Positions 1-7,000 of a stretch of DNA of 8,398 nucleotides are shown here, piece after piece. Under the pieces are notes generated by a model, which saw only the letters and a program-made list of their open reading frames with translations, made no database searches and was not told where the DNA came from. Origin of the DNA: Holophagae bacterium (lineage in GTDB: Bacteria; Acidobacteriota; Thermoanaerobaculia; Thermoanaerobaculales; Sulfomarinibacteraceae); contig JAUWTC010000084.1 of assembly GCA_030609785.1 (NCBI GenBank), positions 1 to 8,398 of the forward strand, read 5' to 3'. Made by a program: the position numbers and the translations under genes. How positions within the stretch are numbered: the first letter of the stretch is position 1; every line of letters starts with the position of its first letter.

Positions 1-1671
1 GATTTCGATGTGTCCCTTCAGCTGCAAGGCCTGACCGATGACAGGGGCATAGCCGATTGCCTCGGCCGCCTCCGTGGCCCCCCCAACCTGAGCCAGAGCC
101 TCCTCAAATCGCCCGGTCACCTTGAGGGCCTCGACCTCGGCCAGATCAGCCCTGACAGCCTCGATCGCTGCAACCGTCTCCGGGTCCGATGGCAGGGGCT
201 CGAGCTTCAAAATTTCGGCCCCGTGGGTACAGAGAGCCGACCCGGGCAGATTTTGAACGGCGTCGACGAACCCTTCGACGATGGCCTCGTCCGCACTCTC
301 GAACAGATCAAGCAAACGATCCATCTCCAGGAGCCTCTGGTCGAGGCAGGCCATCTGCCGATCCAACAGCTCCTCGGAAGCCTCTCCCCGCACCCGTGTC
401 GCTTCACAGACGTCGGTGTAGGCGGCGATCCATCTTTCTCCCCGTTGGGTCACCACCTTCGAGAGCCTGACGGCAGACTCAGAGGCGAAGGGGATACCGG
501 TGGCCTCGAAGGCCCGGCCTACCGCCGCCGAGCGGTCGTCATTCCATACGGCTGCGACTCGATCCGCCCCACCGGAGCAGAGATTTCGCCGAGCGACAAC
601 AAACTGGGCGACGAGAGACACACCGGCCAAAAACAGCAGCACGGCCAGGCCGGCCACAAGCCAACGTCGCCGGAAGACGGCGGGATCGTGGCCCAGTTCG
701 CTCAACAGAGTTTCCATCGACCCAAACCGCTGGCCGGGATCGGCACTGAGGCCACGAATGAGGGCCCTTTTGGCCCGGCCGGGAACCCCGGAACCTGAAG
801 GGATGGGCGCAATGTCACCGGCCAGAGCTCGGCGAGCCAGCTGCATCATGTCGCCGGTGCCGAATGCCGGTTCGCCAACCAGGGCTTCGAACAGGGCTAC
901 GCAAAAGGAAAACTGATCGGAGGCGGCATCGGCCTCTCGCTCCAACAGTTGCTCGGGCGCCATGTAACGCGGCGTGCCGACGATCGTCCCGGGCACGGTC
1001 AAGGACCCAGCCAACGGCGAATGGCCGCTGGGGCTCTTCGCCGTGTCGAGCGCCTGCCCCTTCAAGGTCTCGGCACCCTCAAAGAACTCATCGGCCCATG
1101 AACCATCCTCGGCGCCGCGTGCCAATCCAAAATCCGCGACTCGGACCCGCCCATCCACACCCAACAGGACATTTGCCGGCTTGAAGTCACGGTGGATCAG
1201 CCCGGCACGGTGGGCCGCCGCCAATCCCTTCCCGGCCGCCAGAAACACACGGAGGACGTCGTCGGGGGACCGGTCGTCCTCGGCCAACCACCGGTCAAGG
1301 CTCTGCCCCTCGACGAACTCCATCGAGATAAAGGTCCTTCCCTCCACCTGACCGACCTCATGAACCGTCACGACATTGGGGTGCGCCAATCGAGCCATCG
1401 CCTGGGCTTCACGCAAGAGCCGCCGCTGAGACAGCCCACCTCGCAATGACGGCTGCAGCAGCTTGAGCGCCACCTTCCGGTCGAGATCGGGGTCGTAGGC
1501 CGCGTAGACGACGCCCATGCCGCCCGCCCCCAGGCGCTGGAGAATCGTGTACCGGCCAAAGACGGCGCCGGGGCCCAGCCTCGAGCCGGTTTCAGAAGGC
1601 CCTCCCGCACCCCCCAGCGTCGGTGAGGTATCGAAATTCTCGCCGTCGTTTCCACTTTTTCCGGAGGCCAT
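1..1671 (-). CDS. Membrane-anchored Ser/Thr protein kinase with TPR-like C-terminal region (C-terminus cut by window edge)
   Basis: The frame stays open for 557 codons from ATG at 1671 to the window edge, with no stop. Every main Hanks-type kinase motif is present: glycine loop GAGGMG (residues 48-53), VALK lysine K70, catalytic loop HRDFKPAN (160-167), DFG (180-182) and GTPRYMAPE (232-240). It should transfer ATP phosphate to Ser/Thr of unknown targets. The DFG-to-APE segment is long, about 60 residues, and Thr-rich near its end (T225, T229, T233), the likely autophosphorylation zone. A basic RRR (334-336) precedes one hydrophobic helix (about 337-359), so the kinase should be cytoplasmic and the rest periplasmic. 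That part carries cysteines at 365, 422, 442 and 481, and from about residue 505 shows alternating helices resembling TPR units. This layout is typical of myxobacterial kinases. The start has only a weak ribosome site (ATGGGG). It is divergent from the oxidoreductase gene. Confidence 0.93.
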   Translation of the reverse strand, partial: MASGKSGNDGENFDTSPTLGGAGGPSETGSRLGPGAVFGRYTILQRLGAGGMGVVYAAYDPDLDRKVALKLLQPSLRGGLSQRRLLREAQAMARLAHPNVVTVHEVGQVEGRTFISMEFVEGQSLDRWLAEDDRSPDDVLRVFLAAGKGLAAAHRAGLIHRDFKPANVLLGVDGRVRVADFGLARGAEDGSWADEFFEGAETLKGQALDTAKSPSGHSPLAGSLTVPGTIVGTPRYMAPEQLLEREADAASDQFSFCVALFEALVGEPAFGTGDMMQLARRALAGDIAPIPSGSGVPGRAKRALIRGLSADPGQRFGSMETLLSELGHDPAVFRRRWLVAGLAVLLFLAGVSLVAQFVVARRNLCSGGADRVAAVWNDDRSAAVGRAFEATGIPFASESAVRLSKVVTQRGERWIAAYTDVCEATRVRGEASEELLDRQMACLDQRLLEMDRLLDLFESADEAIVEGFVDAVQNLPGSALCTHGAEILKLEPLPSDPETVAAIEAVRADLAEVEALKVTGRFEEALAQVGGATEAAEAIGYAPVIGQALQLKGHIEI

Positions 1672-1717
1672 ACCCCATTCTATGCTCAAATGGGTTGGGA
1701 TTCGACGGAAATCTAGC

Positions 1718-1722
1718 GGAGG
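1718..1722 (+). promoter_or_regulatory. Ribosome binding site deciding the oxidoreductase start
   Basis: GGAGG lies 8 bases before ATG 1731. This fixes the start there rather than at the upstream in-frame ATG 1623, which would add 36 basic, unconserved-looking residues and overlap the divergent kinase coding sequence. The 59-base gap 1672-1730 must hold the 5' signals of both divergent genes. I see no pair of -35/-10 boxes good enough to call in either direction. Confidence 0.8.
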
Positions 1723-1730
1723 CCATCATC

Positions 1731-3326
1731 ATGGGCGCTGTCGGAGAAAGCTATCGAAATTTCGAGCATACCGAGAACTACGACGTCGTGGTCATCGGCT
1801 CAGGCATCGGAGGTCTCGGGGTCGCTGCCCTTTTGGCCTCAGAGGGAGACAAATCCGTGCTTGTCCTCGAGCGCCACACGGTGGCGGGTGGGTTCACACA
1901 CACCTTCAGCCGCAAAGGCTGGGAATGGGATACCGGGCTGCACTACGTCGGTGGTATGCACGAGAAGAACGGGCTCCTCCGTCGGATCTTCGACCGGGTG
2001 ACCCAGAACCGTCTCGAGTGGCAACCGACGGGAGACATTGTCGATCGTATCGTCGTCGGCTCCCGAGAATTCGAATACCGCGCCGGTCGTGAACAGTGGC
2101 GGGAGCGCATGTTGGCCGATTTTCCGACCGAAGGACCCGCCATCGATCGTTTCCTGGAAATGGTTGGGGAAGCCCGAAAATCATCGATGGGCTTCTTTGG
2201 CGAAAAAGCTGTACCGGCGCCGATCGCCTTTGTTTTCGGCTGGTTTATGCGACGAGGATTTCTCCAACACTCCGATCGATTCCTCGGTGACGTCCTCGAC
2301 ACACTGACCGATGATGCAATGCTCAAGGCCGTTCTCTCGGCCCAATACGGCGACCACGGCATGCCGCCGTCCGAAGCCAGTTTTGCAATGCACGCTATGG
2401 TCTTCGCCCATTACCTTGAAGGTGCAGCCTATCCCGTCGGTGGTTCGGCAACGATCGCAGCAGCCATCGCGCCGACGATCGAAGCCGCCGGGGGCCGGAT
2501 CGTTGTCGGTGCGGAGGTCAACGAAATCCTCATCAACAACGACCGTGCCACCGGCGTACGAATGGCTGACGGGAGTGACATTCTCTGCCCCCTGGTCATC
2601 AGCGACGTCGGTATTCCCAACACCGTCGGGCAATTGCTGCCCGAAGGCACAGCCGGCACCCGAGAACTCCTCGCAGCGGCTCAGGCCGCCGGAACCTCGG
2701 TCGGTCACTGTTGCCTGTACATCGGCCTCGAGAAGACCGCCGAAGAACTCGAGCTTCCGATGGCCAATATCTGGGTCTACCCCGGCCCGGACCACGATGC
2801 GAGTCTTCGTCAATTCGAGGCCGATCCCACCGCGCCCCTTCCGCTGGTCTTCATCTCTTTCCCTTCGGCCAAGGACCCGGATTTCGAACGACGCCATCCC
2901 GGCCGAGCAACCATCGAGGTGACGACCTTCGCTCCCTACGATCGCTTTTCACGATGGCAGGATCAGCCGGCGGGCCGTCGCGACGAGGCCTACAGCGAAA
3001 TGAAGAGGGACCTGAGTGACCGGCTGCTCCAGACGCTCTATCAACGCGTCCCACAGGTCGAGGGCAAAGTGGCCTTCCACGACCTCTCCACTCCTCTGAC
3101 AACACGCTGGTTTTGCAACTATGAAAAAGGCGAGGTCTACGGTCTGAACCACGGCCCGGCACGGTTCCGCCAACGCGCCCTCAAGCCCAAAACACCGATC
3201 AAAGGCCTCTGGCTGACCGGGCAGGACGCCTGCACAGCAGGCATTGCCGGCGCCCTTCTCGGCGGCGTACTCAGCGCTTCGGCAATATTGGGCCAAAACC
3301 TGATGAAAAAAATCTCAGCGGGTTGA
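1731..3326 (+). CDS. FAD-dependent oxidoreductase, carotenoid isomerase / retinol saturase (CrtISO/RetSat-like) family
   Basis: A 531-residue flavoprotein. The N-terminal dinucleotide-binding fold is clear: DVVVIGSGIGGLG with GxGxxG at residues 23-28, the strand-2 acidic residue E47 in LVLERH, then AGGFTHTF (52-59) and WDTGLHYVGG, a pattern shared with all-trans-retinol 13,14-reductases and CrtISO enzymes. The C-terminus has the second FAD-contacting signature LWLTGQDACTAGIAGALLGG (about 493-512). Family members saturate, desaturate or isomerise double bonds in polyenes and related lipids. The actual substrate cannot be read from sequence. No carotenoid genes (crtB, crtE, crtI partners) are in the window, so a carotenoid role is unproven. 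No signal peptide is visible. Membrane association, as in the family, is possible. It is divergent from the kinase and convergent with lpxL, so probably monocistronic. Confidence 0.88.
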   Translation: MGAVGESYRNFEHTENYDVVVIGSGIGGLGVAALLASEGDKSVLVLERHTVAGGFTHTFSRKGWEWDTGLHYVGGMHEKNGLLRRIFDRVTQNRLEWQPTGDIVDRIVVGSREFEYRAGREQWRERMLADFPTEGPAIDRFLEMVGEARKSSMGFFGEKAVPAPIAFVFGWFMRRGFLQHSDRFLGDVLDTLTDDAMLKAVLSAQYGDHGMPPSEASFAMHAMVFAHYLEGAAYPVGGSATIAAAIAPTIEAAGGRIVVGAEVNEILINNDRATGVRMADGSDILCPLVISDVGIPNTVGQLLPEGTAGTRELLAAAQAAGTSVGHCCLYIGLEKTAEELELPMANIWVYPGPDHDASLRQFEADPTAPLPLVFISFPSAKDPDFERRHPGRATIEVTTFAPYDRFSRWQDQPAGRRDEAYSEMKRDLSDRLLQTLYQRVPQVEGKVAFHDLSTPLTTRWFCNYEKGEVYGLNHGPARFRQRALKPKTPIKGLWLTGQDACTAGIAGALLGGVLSASAILGQNLMKKISAG

Positions 3327-3337
3327 TTTCGGGCCTC

Positions 3338-3519
3338 GGGGTTCGCGAAAGAAAAGGTCCGTGGAATTCGCGCCCACCTGTGTCGTAGATTTGGCTCGGC
3401 CGATTGAGCGAAACCGTAGGTGTAGCCCGAGCTACATTGAGGATTTCGCGATTGAGGACGAGCCAAAGATGCGGTGCAGGTGGGATGCGAAAATGCGGAG
3501 TTATTCTTTCGCGGACCCT
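3338..3519. repeat. Long imperfect palindrome (about 180 bp), REP/MITE-like, between convergent genes
   Basis: The two halves are reverse complements around an axis between 3428 and 3429. The outer arms are GGGGTTCGCGAAAGAA (3338-3353) against TTCTTTCGCGGACCCT (3504-3519). Inner matched blocks are CCCACCTG (3373-3380) with CAGGTGGG (3477-3484), TTTGGCTCG (3390-3398) with CGAGCCAAA (3459-3467), and the tip TGTAGC (3421-3426) with GCTACA (3431-3436). By hand count about three quarters of the 91 facing positions pair, G-U included, with no gap needed. It begins 12 bases after the oxidoreductase stop, and its right arm holds the last lpxL codons and stop. It contains no credible gene. It could act as a two-way transcription terminator. 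No flanking target duplication is visible. Confidence 0.85.
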
Positions 3520-4412
3520 AACCGCAGCTCACGCCACCGATCGTGATACCAGAGCCACTGCTCGGGCCGCCGCCGGATCGCCGCCTCGGTCACCGCCATA
3601 TAACGCGCCGTCAGGCTGATGACGTCGTCGTCGGGCTCCACCGGCACCGGCGGCCCAAAAGAAACCGTGTACCGGCCGCCTGGATCCGCGTAGGCGAAGG
3701 TCGGAATGACCGGCGTCTGGGTCTTCAGCACCACACGCGCCAGGATCGTGTGAGTCCTGGCCGGGCGCCCGAAGAAGGGTACGTTGACACCGCCGTCCCG
3801 AAGGCGGGTTTTCTGGTCGATCAGGATCCCGACCGATCGGCCGGCCTTGATTTCCCCCAGCATCGATCGCAGGGCTGCCGATTTGCCAAGTGCACGATTT
3901 CCGAATTGCAGACGGAAAGCATCCAGTTCGGCTTCGAGCAGAGGATTGTCCAGCGGCCGGTGGACGAAACCGACCCCGTCCGGCAGATTGAGACCCCCGA
4001 AAAGAGCGGCCACCTCCCATGCGCCGAGGTGAGCCGAAAGAAAAAAGGACCCTCGGCCGCTCTGCACCGCCGCGTCCAGGTGCTCTCGTCCCTCGACGGT
4101 GACCAGTCGCACCAACTTCTCCGGCGTCATCCGCTGGAGGCGGAGCGTTCCGAACAAGGATCTCCCAAAGTGATGGGCGACACGAAGGGCCATGCGTTCC
4201 CGCTCCTCAGCGGTCAGATCCGGATACGCGAGACCAATGTTGAACAGGATGATCTCCCGGCGATGTCGGGACAGCCGGTGGAAGAGGCCGCCCAGGATCG
4301 CTCCAATCGGATCGATCACACCGGGACCGCCTCGCCCAACCGTCGCTCGAGCTGCTCGATAGGCCGCAAGCTCGAAGTGATTCCGAAACTCAGACCGCGG
4401 CGAAACACCCAT
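3501..4412 (-). CDS. lpxL: Lipid A biosynthesis acyltransferase, LpxL/HtrB-type
   Basis: 303 residues, close to the size usual for the family. It should transfer an acyl chain from acyl-ACP onto the Kdo-lipid A precursor at the cytoplasmic face of the inner membrane. The catalytic HX4E motif is H128-L-G-A-W-E133. Further family features are HRPLDNPLL (151-159), the D199-Q200 pair, FFGRPART (213-220) and the C-terminal RRPEQWLWYHDRW (281-293). The N-terminal hydrophobic anchor is weak compared with E. coli LpxL. ATG 4412 is chosen because it overlaps the lpxK stop (TGATG) and follows a GGGGG tract (4420-4424) by 7 bases. An in-frame ATG 26 codons upstream lies inside lpxK and is less likely. 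The last four codons and stop (SAKE, TAA) lie inside the neighbouring palindrome. Which acyl chain and position are used cannot be told, and an LpxM/LpxP-type role is possible. Confidence 0.9.
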   Translation of the reverse strand: MGVSPRSEFRNHFELAAYRAARATVGRGGPGVIDPIGAILGGLFHRLSRHRREIILFNIGLAYPDLTAEERERMALRVAHHFGRSLFGTLRLQRMTPEKLVRLVTVEGREHLDAAVQSGRGSFFLSAHLGAWEVAALFGGLNLPDGVGFVHRPLDNPLLEAELDAFRLQFGNRALGKSAALRSMLGEIKAGRSVGILIDQKTRLRDGGVNVPFFGRPARTHTILARVVLKTQTPVIPTFAYADPGGRYTVSFGPPVPVEPDDDVISLTARYMAVTEAAIRRRPEQWLWYHDRWRELRLGSAKE

Positions 4413-5425
4413 CACACAACCCCCGGCACCAAAGACCACAGACGGTCCCACCGGCCCACGAGCGGTTGCATCGCCGTCTCGACAACCCACAGCCCCTCGA
4501 ATGGGTCCAGCTTGACTGCGTCTTTGACGGTGGTGACAACCACCGCGCCGTGTTGCCGAGCCTCACGGACAATCCATTCACGATCCCGAGCACTGTAGCC
4601 ATGGTGGTCTGCAAACCACCGGTGCCCGACGACCTCGGCTCCGGCGGACTCCAACAGCGTCCGAAACCCTTGAGGTCGGCCAAGCCCGGCAACGGCGAAC
4701 ACATTCCGACCCCGCAACACCGTCGGGTCGGTCCAGTCCTCTCCGGTCCGAACCCGCTGCGGAACCATGCGAGCCGCGAAGATCGGCATGCCGGGGCGAA
4801 TACGATCAACCCTTCGGACAATATCATCAGGCGGTTGATCAGCTCCCGGGTCCACCTTTGTGATGATGACGGCCGAGGCTCGGCCGATCGCCTCCACCGG
4901 TTCCCGAAGGCGGCCGCGAGGCGGCAGGCGATCCCCGCCCCAGGGGTCTCCCGCGTCCAACAGAACCAGGTCAAGTTCACGCCTCAGCCGCAGATGCTGA
5001 AAACCATCGTCGAGGATCACGATGTCGGCGCCGAGTTCGGCCGCCTGCCGGCCCCCACGAATGCGATCGGTATCGACGACAATCGGCACACCCGGCAGCC
5101 GCTGGGCCAACTCCAGCGGTTCATCCCCGGCTTTGCTCGCGGATACCTGGATTTCGGGCCCCGTTAACACCAGAGGCTCGGAGCCCCTCCGGCCGTAGCC
5201 CCGGGTCAGGACCGCCGGTCGGCGGCCGCGATCAATCAGATCTTTCACCAGGGCGATGACGATCGGTGTCTTCCCGGTTCCGCCGAAGGTCACATTCCCG
5301 ACCGACACCACCGGAATACCGCAGCGCTCACTCCTCAGCAGCCCGCGCCGGAAAGCTGCCGCCCGCATGCGCACGACCGCTCCATACACCGGACTCAGCG
5401 GCGTCAGCAGGTGTGACCACCTCAT
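4412..5425 (-). CDS. lpxK: Tetraacyldisaccharide 4'-kinase LpxK
   Basis: A 337-residue protein. LpxK phosphorylates the 4' position of the tetraacyl disaccharide 1-phosphate with ATP to give lipid IVA, a membrane-associated step of lipid A synthesis. The P-loop is GNVTFGGTGKT (43-53, lysine K52), very close to the family form. Also seen are TRGYGRRG (74-81), GDEP (100-103), the Walker B/catalytic DDGFQH (139-144), and the C-terminal TTVKDAVKL (298-306). A short hydrophobic N-terminal stretch (LLTPLSPVYGAVV) fits the usual membrane-contacting helix. ATG 5425 is chosen because it forms the four-base ATGA overlap with the waaA stop and gives a normal N-terminus. The longer reading from 5554 adds 43 Arg-rich residues encoded within waaA. 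The gene is translationally coupled to both neighbours. Confidence 0.95.
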   Translation of the reverse strand: MRWSHLLTPLSPVYGAVVRMRAAAFRRGLLRSERCGIPVVSVGNVTFGGTGKTPIVIALVKDLIDRGRRPAVLTRGYGRRGSEPLVLTGPEIQVSASKAGDEPLELAQRLPGVPIVVDTDRIRGGRQAAELGADIVILDDGFQHLRLRRELDLVLLDAGDPWGGDRLPPRGRLREPVEAIGRASAVIITKVDPGADQPPDDIVRRVDRIRPGMPIFAARMVPQRVRTGEDWTDPTVLRGRNVFAVAGLGRPQGFRTLLESAGAEVVGHRWFADHHGYSARDREWIVREARQHGAVVVTTVKDAVKLDPFEGLWVVETAMQPLVGRWDRLWSLVPGVV

Positions 5426-6714
5426 CGCGTTTCGGTCCCTTCGAGACGACGGACAATCTCGGCGGCAATCCTGGCCGTAGCCCCCCGGTTTGCCTCGACG
5501 ACGTGTCGACCCGCCTCGCCGGCGTGCCGGGCCATTTCGGGCGCCGAGAGCCACTGGTCCAACGCGGCGCCAAGTTCCCGGGAGTCGGCAACCAGACGAA
5601 CCGCGGTCGCCGCCACCATTTCACGGTATACCTCCTCGAAGTTCGCCACCCAGGGACCGCTGAGAACCGGCACTCCCCACGCCGCCGGTTCCAGCGGGTT
5701 GTGGCCTCCACTGGGGACGAGCGAGCCTCCGATGAAGGCAACGGCTCCGTGCCGAAAAGCCCGAGCCAGCTCACCAATTGTATCCAGCAAAAAAACGTCG
5801 GCGCCCGTTATGACGCCATCAGGCAGACGGCTGCGCCGTACCAGGCTCAGACCGCGCCCCGACACCAGATGAGCGACCGCCTCGAAGCGTTCAGGGTGGC
5901 GTGGCGCCAGGATTACCAGGGGCCTCCGCCCGTCGGACCCCGCCAAGGTTTCGACGGCATCGAGGACCATCTGCTCCTCACCCTCCAACGTTGAACCCGC
6001 GACGATCACCGGGCGACCGTCCGCAAACGATCCGATCTCATCGTCCCAGTCCAAAGGGCGGTGGTCGGGCTCGAGGTCGTACTTGACGTTGCCACCGACG
6101 CTGACGCGGTCGTCCTCGATCCCGAGTTCCTTGAATCGATCGGCGTCGGTCGCATCTCGGGTCAAGACCAGGGAGAGCGGCTTCAAGAGCGGCCGGAGGG
6201 CACGTTTGACCCGCCGATAGCGCCTGAAGGACGCATCGGAAAGTCGAGCGTTGATGACAACGACCGGGATGCCTCGGCGTCCCGCCTGATGGAGCATCTC
6301 TGGCCAGAGTTCAGTCTCGACCAGAACGAGGGCCCGGGGCCTGATGGCATCGAATATCCGCCCGACCGGGCCGGGCAGATCGACAGGCGTCGGCAGGATT
6401 GTCGCGCAGTCATCCAGGTTCTTGCGGGCCAAGGCCAACCCGGTCGCCGTCGTCGAGGTCAGCACGATCGGTCCCGTCACGACATCCTGATTGAGTTCGT
6501 CGATCAGCCGGCGGGCCACCTCGACCTCTCCGACCGACACGGCGTGAATCCACAGACCACCCGCCTCGATATCGGATACGCGACGTGCGAATCGCTCGGA
6601 CCATGGAGGTCTCTGTTTTCCAATCAGCCGGTCCCTCAGAGCAAGAAACCCTATCGCGATCGGCACCGAGACCGTCATCAAGATCCGGTAGATCCACAGC
6701 ATCAGCGCACCCAT
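5422..6714 (-). CDS. waaA: 3-deoxy-D-manno-octulosonic acid (Kdo) transferase WaaA/KdtA
   Basis: A 430-residue GT30-type glycosyltransferase. It moves Kdo from CMP-Kdo to lipid IVA on the cytoplasmic face of the inner membrane, starting the LPS core. The N-terminal membrane anchor is about residues 7-26. Motifs in order are IHAVSVGEV (56-64, catalytic glutamate E63), TSTTATG (86-92), ETELWPE (133-139), NARLSD (155-160), GNVKYD (209-214 region), PRHPERF (271-277), DTIGEL (311-316), and the donor-binding GGSLVPSGGHNPLEPAAWG (329-347). Length is normal. Whether it adds one, two or more Kdo cannot be told. It is first in the waaA-lpxK-lpxL operon. ATG 6714 is the most upstream start, but its ribosome site is weak (TAGG), and ATG 6702 four codons on is an alternative. 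Its promoter must lie in or just below the repeat array at 6753-6966; I could not identify it. Confidence 0.95.
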   Translation of the reverse strand: MGALMLWIYRILMTVSVPIAIGFLALRDRLIGKQRPPWSERFARRVSDIEAGGLWIHAVSVGEVEVARRLIDELNQDVVTGPIVLTSTTATGLALARKNLDDCATILPTPVDLPGPVGRIFDAIRPRALVLVETELWPEMLHQAGRRGIPVVVINARLSDASFRRYRRVKRALRPLLKPLSLVLTRDATDADRFKELGIEDDRVSVGGNVKYDLEPDHRPLDWDDEIGSFADGRPVIVAGSTLEGEEQMVLDAVETLAGSDGRRPLVILAPRHPERFEAVAHLVSGRGLSLVRRSRLPDGVITGADVFLLDTIGELARAFRHGAVAFIGGSLVPSGGHNPLEPAAWGVPVLSGPWVANFEEVYREMVAATAVRLVADSRELGAALDQWLSAPEMARHAGEAGRHVVEANRGATARIAAEIVRRLEGTETR

Positions 6715-6752
6715 GAACCTAGGATAGCCGGTCTAGGAGCCTGGCTGAGAGG

Positions 6753-6890
6753 GAAAGTACAAGAGTGAAAGAGTTCAAAAGTGCAAGAGTGAGAAAAAAC
6801 CAAAGGCGGTCGGCTCCCCGGAAACCTCGAACGCCCTCCGGCCTTTGCATTCAGAAACTCTTCAACTCTTAAACTCTTCTATTCTTGAAC
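6753..6890. repeat. Palindromic array of 8-bp units around a central hairpin
   Basis: Five contiguous octamers of the form AAGAGTNN occupy 6753-6792: GAAAGTAC, AAGAGTGA, AAGAGTTC, AAAAGTGC, AAGAGTGA. The complementary form NNACTCTT follows at 6855-6886: AAACTCTT, CAACTCTT, AAACTCTT, CTATTCTT. Between them a hairpin is closed by CAAAGGC (6801-6807) and GCCTTTG (6841-6847). Read as one structure, the two octamer arrays face each other in register as the outer stem. The left arm is purine-rich and the right arm pyrimidine-rich. The element lies between the carbamate kinase stop and waaA, whose start is about 40 bases from its left end. The 38 bases 6715-6752 between it and waaA show no clear promoter. 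Confidence 0.75.
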
Positions 6891-6910
6891 CCAGTTACTT
6901 CCGACCCCTT

Positions 6911-6966
6911 TGACCCTTTGACCCTTCGACCCTTGCACTCTTGAACTCTTTGACCCTTCGACCCTT
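6911..6966. repeat. Second tandem array of seven 8-bp units
   Basis: Seven octamers without gaps: TGACCCTT, TGACCCTT, CGACCCTT, GCACTCTT, GAACTCTT, TGACCCTT, CGACCCTT. The shared pattern is NNACYCTT, so these belong to the same family as the right arm of the adjoining palindrome (6855-6886), separated by a degenerate stretch (6887-6910). The 16-base pair TGACCCTTCGACCCTT occurs twice (6919-6934 and 6951-6966), which suggests duplication of multi-unit blocks. An 8-bp period cannot keep a reading frame, and no gene is present here. Confidence 0.75.
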
Positions 6967-6978
6967 GTTTTCTGACAC

Positions 6979-7000
6979 GGGCGGGCACGGGGACCCGCCC
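6979..7000. repeat. GC-rich hairpin abutting the carbamate kinase stop codon
   Basis: GGGCGGG (6979-6985) and CCCGCCC (6994-7000) form a perfect 7-bp stem with an 8-base loop. It directly follows the carbamate kinase TAG (7001-7003, minus). There is no T-run on the minus strand after it, so it is not a textbook intrinsic terminator. Its form resembles short GGGCGGG...CCCGCCCCTA elements that I recall as dispersed in several bacterial genomes. That recollection is unchecked. Confidence 0.55.

Noticed and set aside
10..798. Plus-strand open frame of 262 codons
   Set aside because: It lies antisense to the kinase, whose minus frame carries every expected motif. High GC makes such antisense open frames common. 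The protein looks like no family.
1623..1730. N-terminal extension of the oxidoreductase by 36 residues
   Set aside because: Overlaps the divergent kinase coding sequence, while ATG 1731 has an ideal GGAGG site and precedes the FAD-binding fold at the usual distance.
3341..3516. Small coding genes within the palindrome (short open frames on both strands)
   Set aside because: Open frames here mirror each other because of the inverted repeat; none has a ribosome site or a recognisable protein.
3543..4598. Plus-strand open frame of 351 codons
   Set aside because: Antisense to lpxL and the start of its neighbour lpxK. No recognisable domain; composition is that of a shadow frame.
5426..5554. 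43-residue N-terminal extension of LpxK
   Set aside because: Arg-rich and wholly inside waaA; the ATGA overlap start at 5425 gives the normal family N-terminus.
6753..6966. CRISPR array
   Set aside because: Units are 8 bases, adjacent and without spacers, and some are inverted. No cas gene is present.
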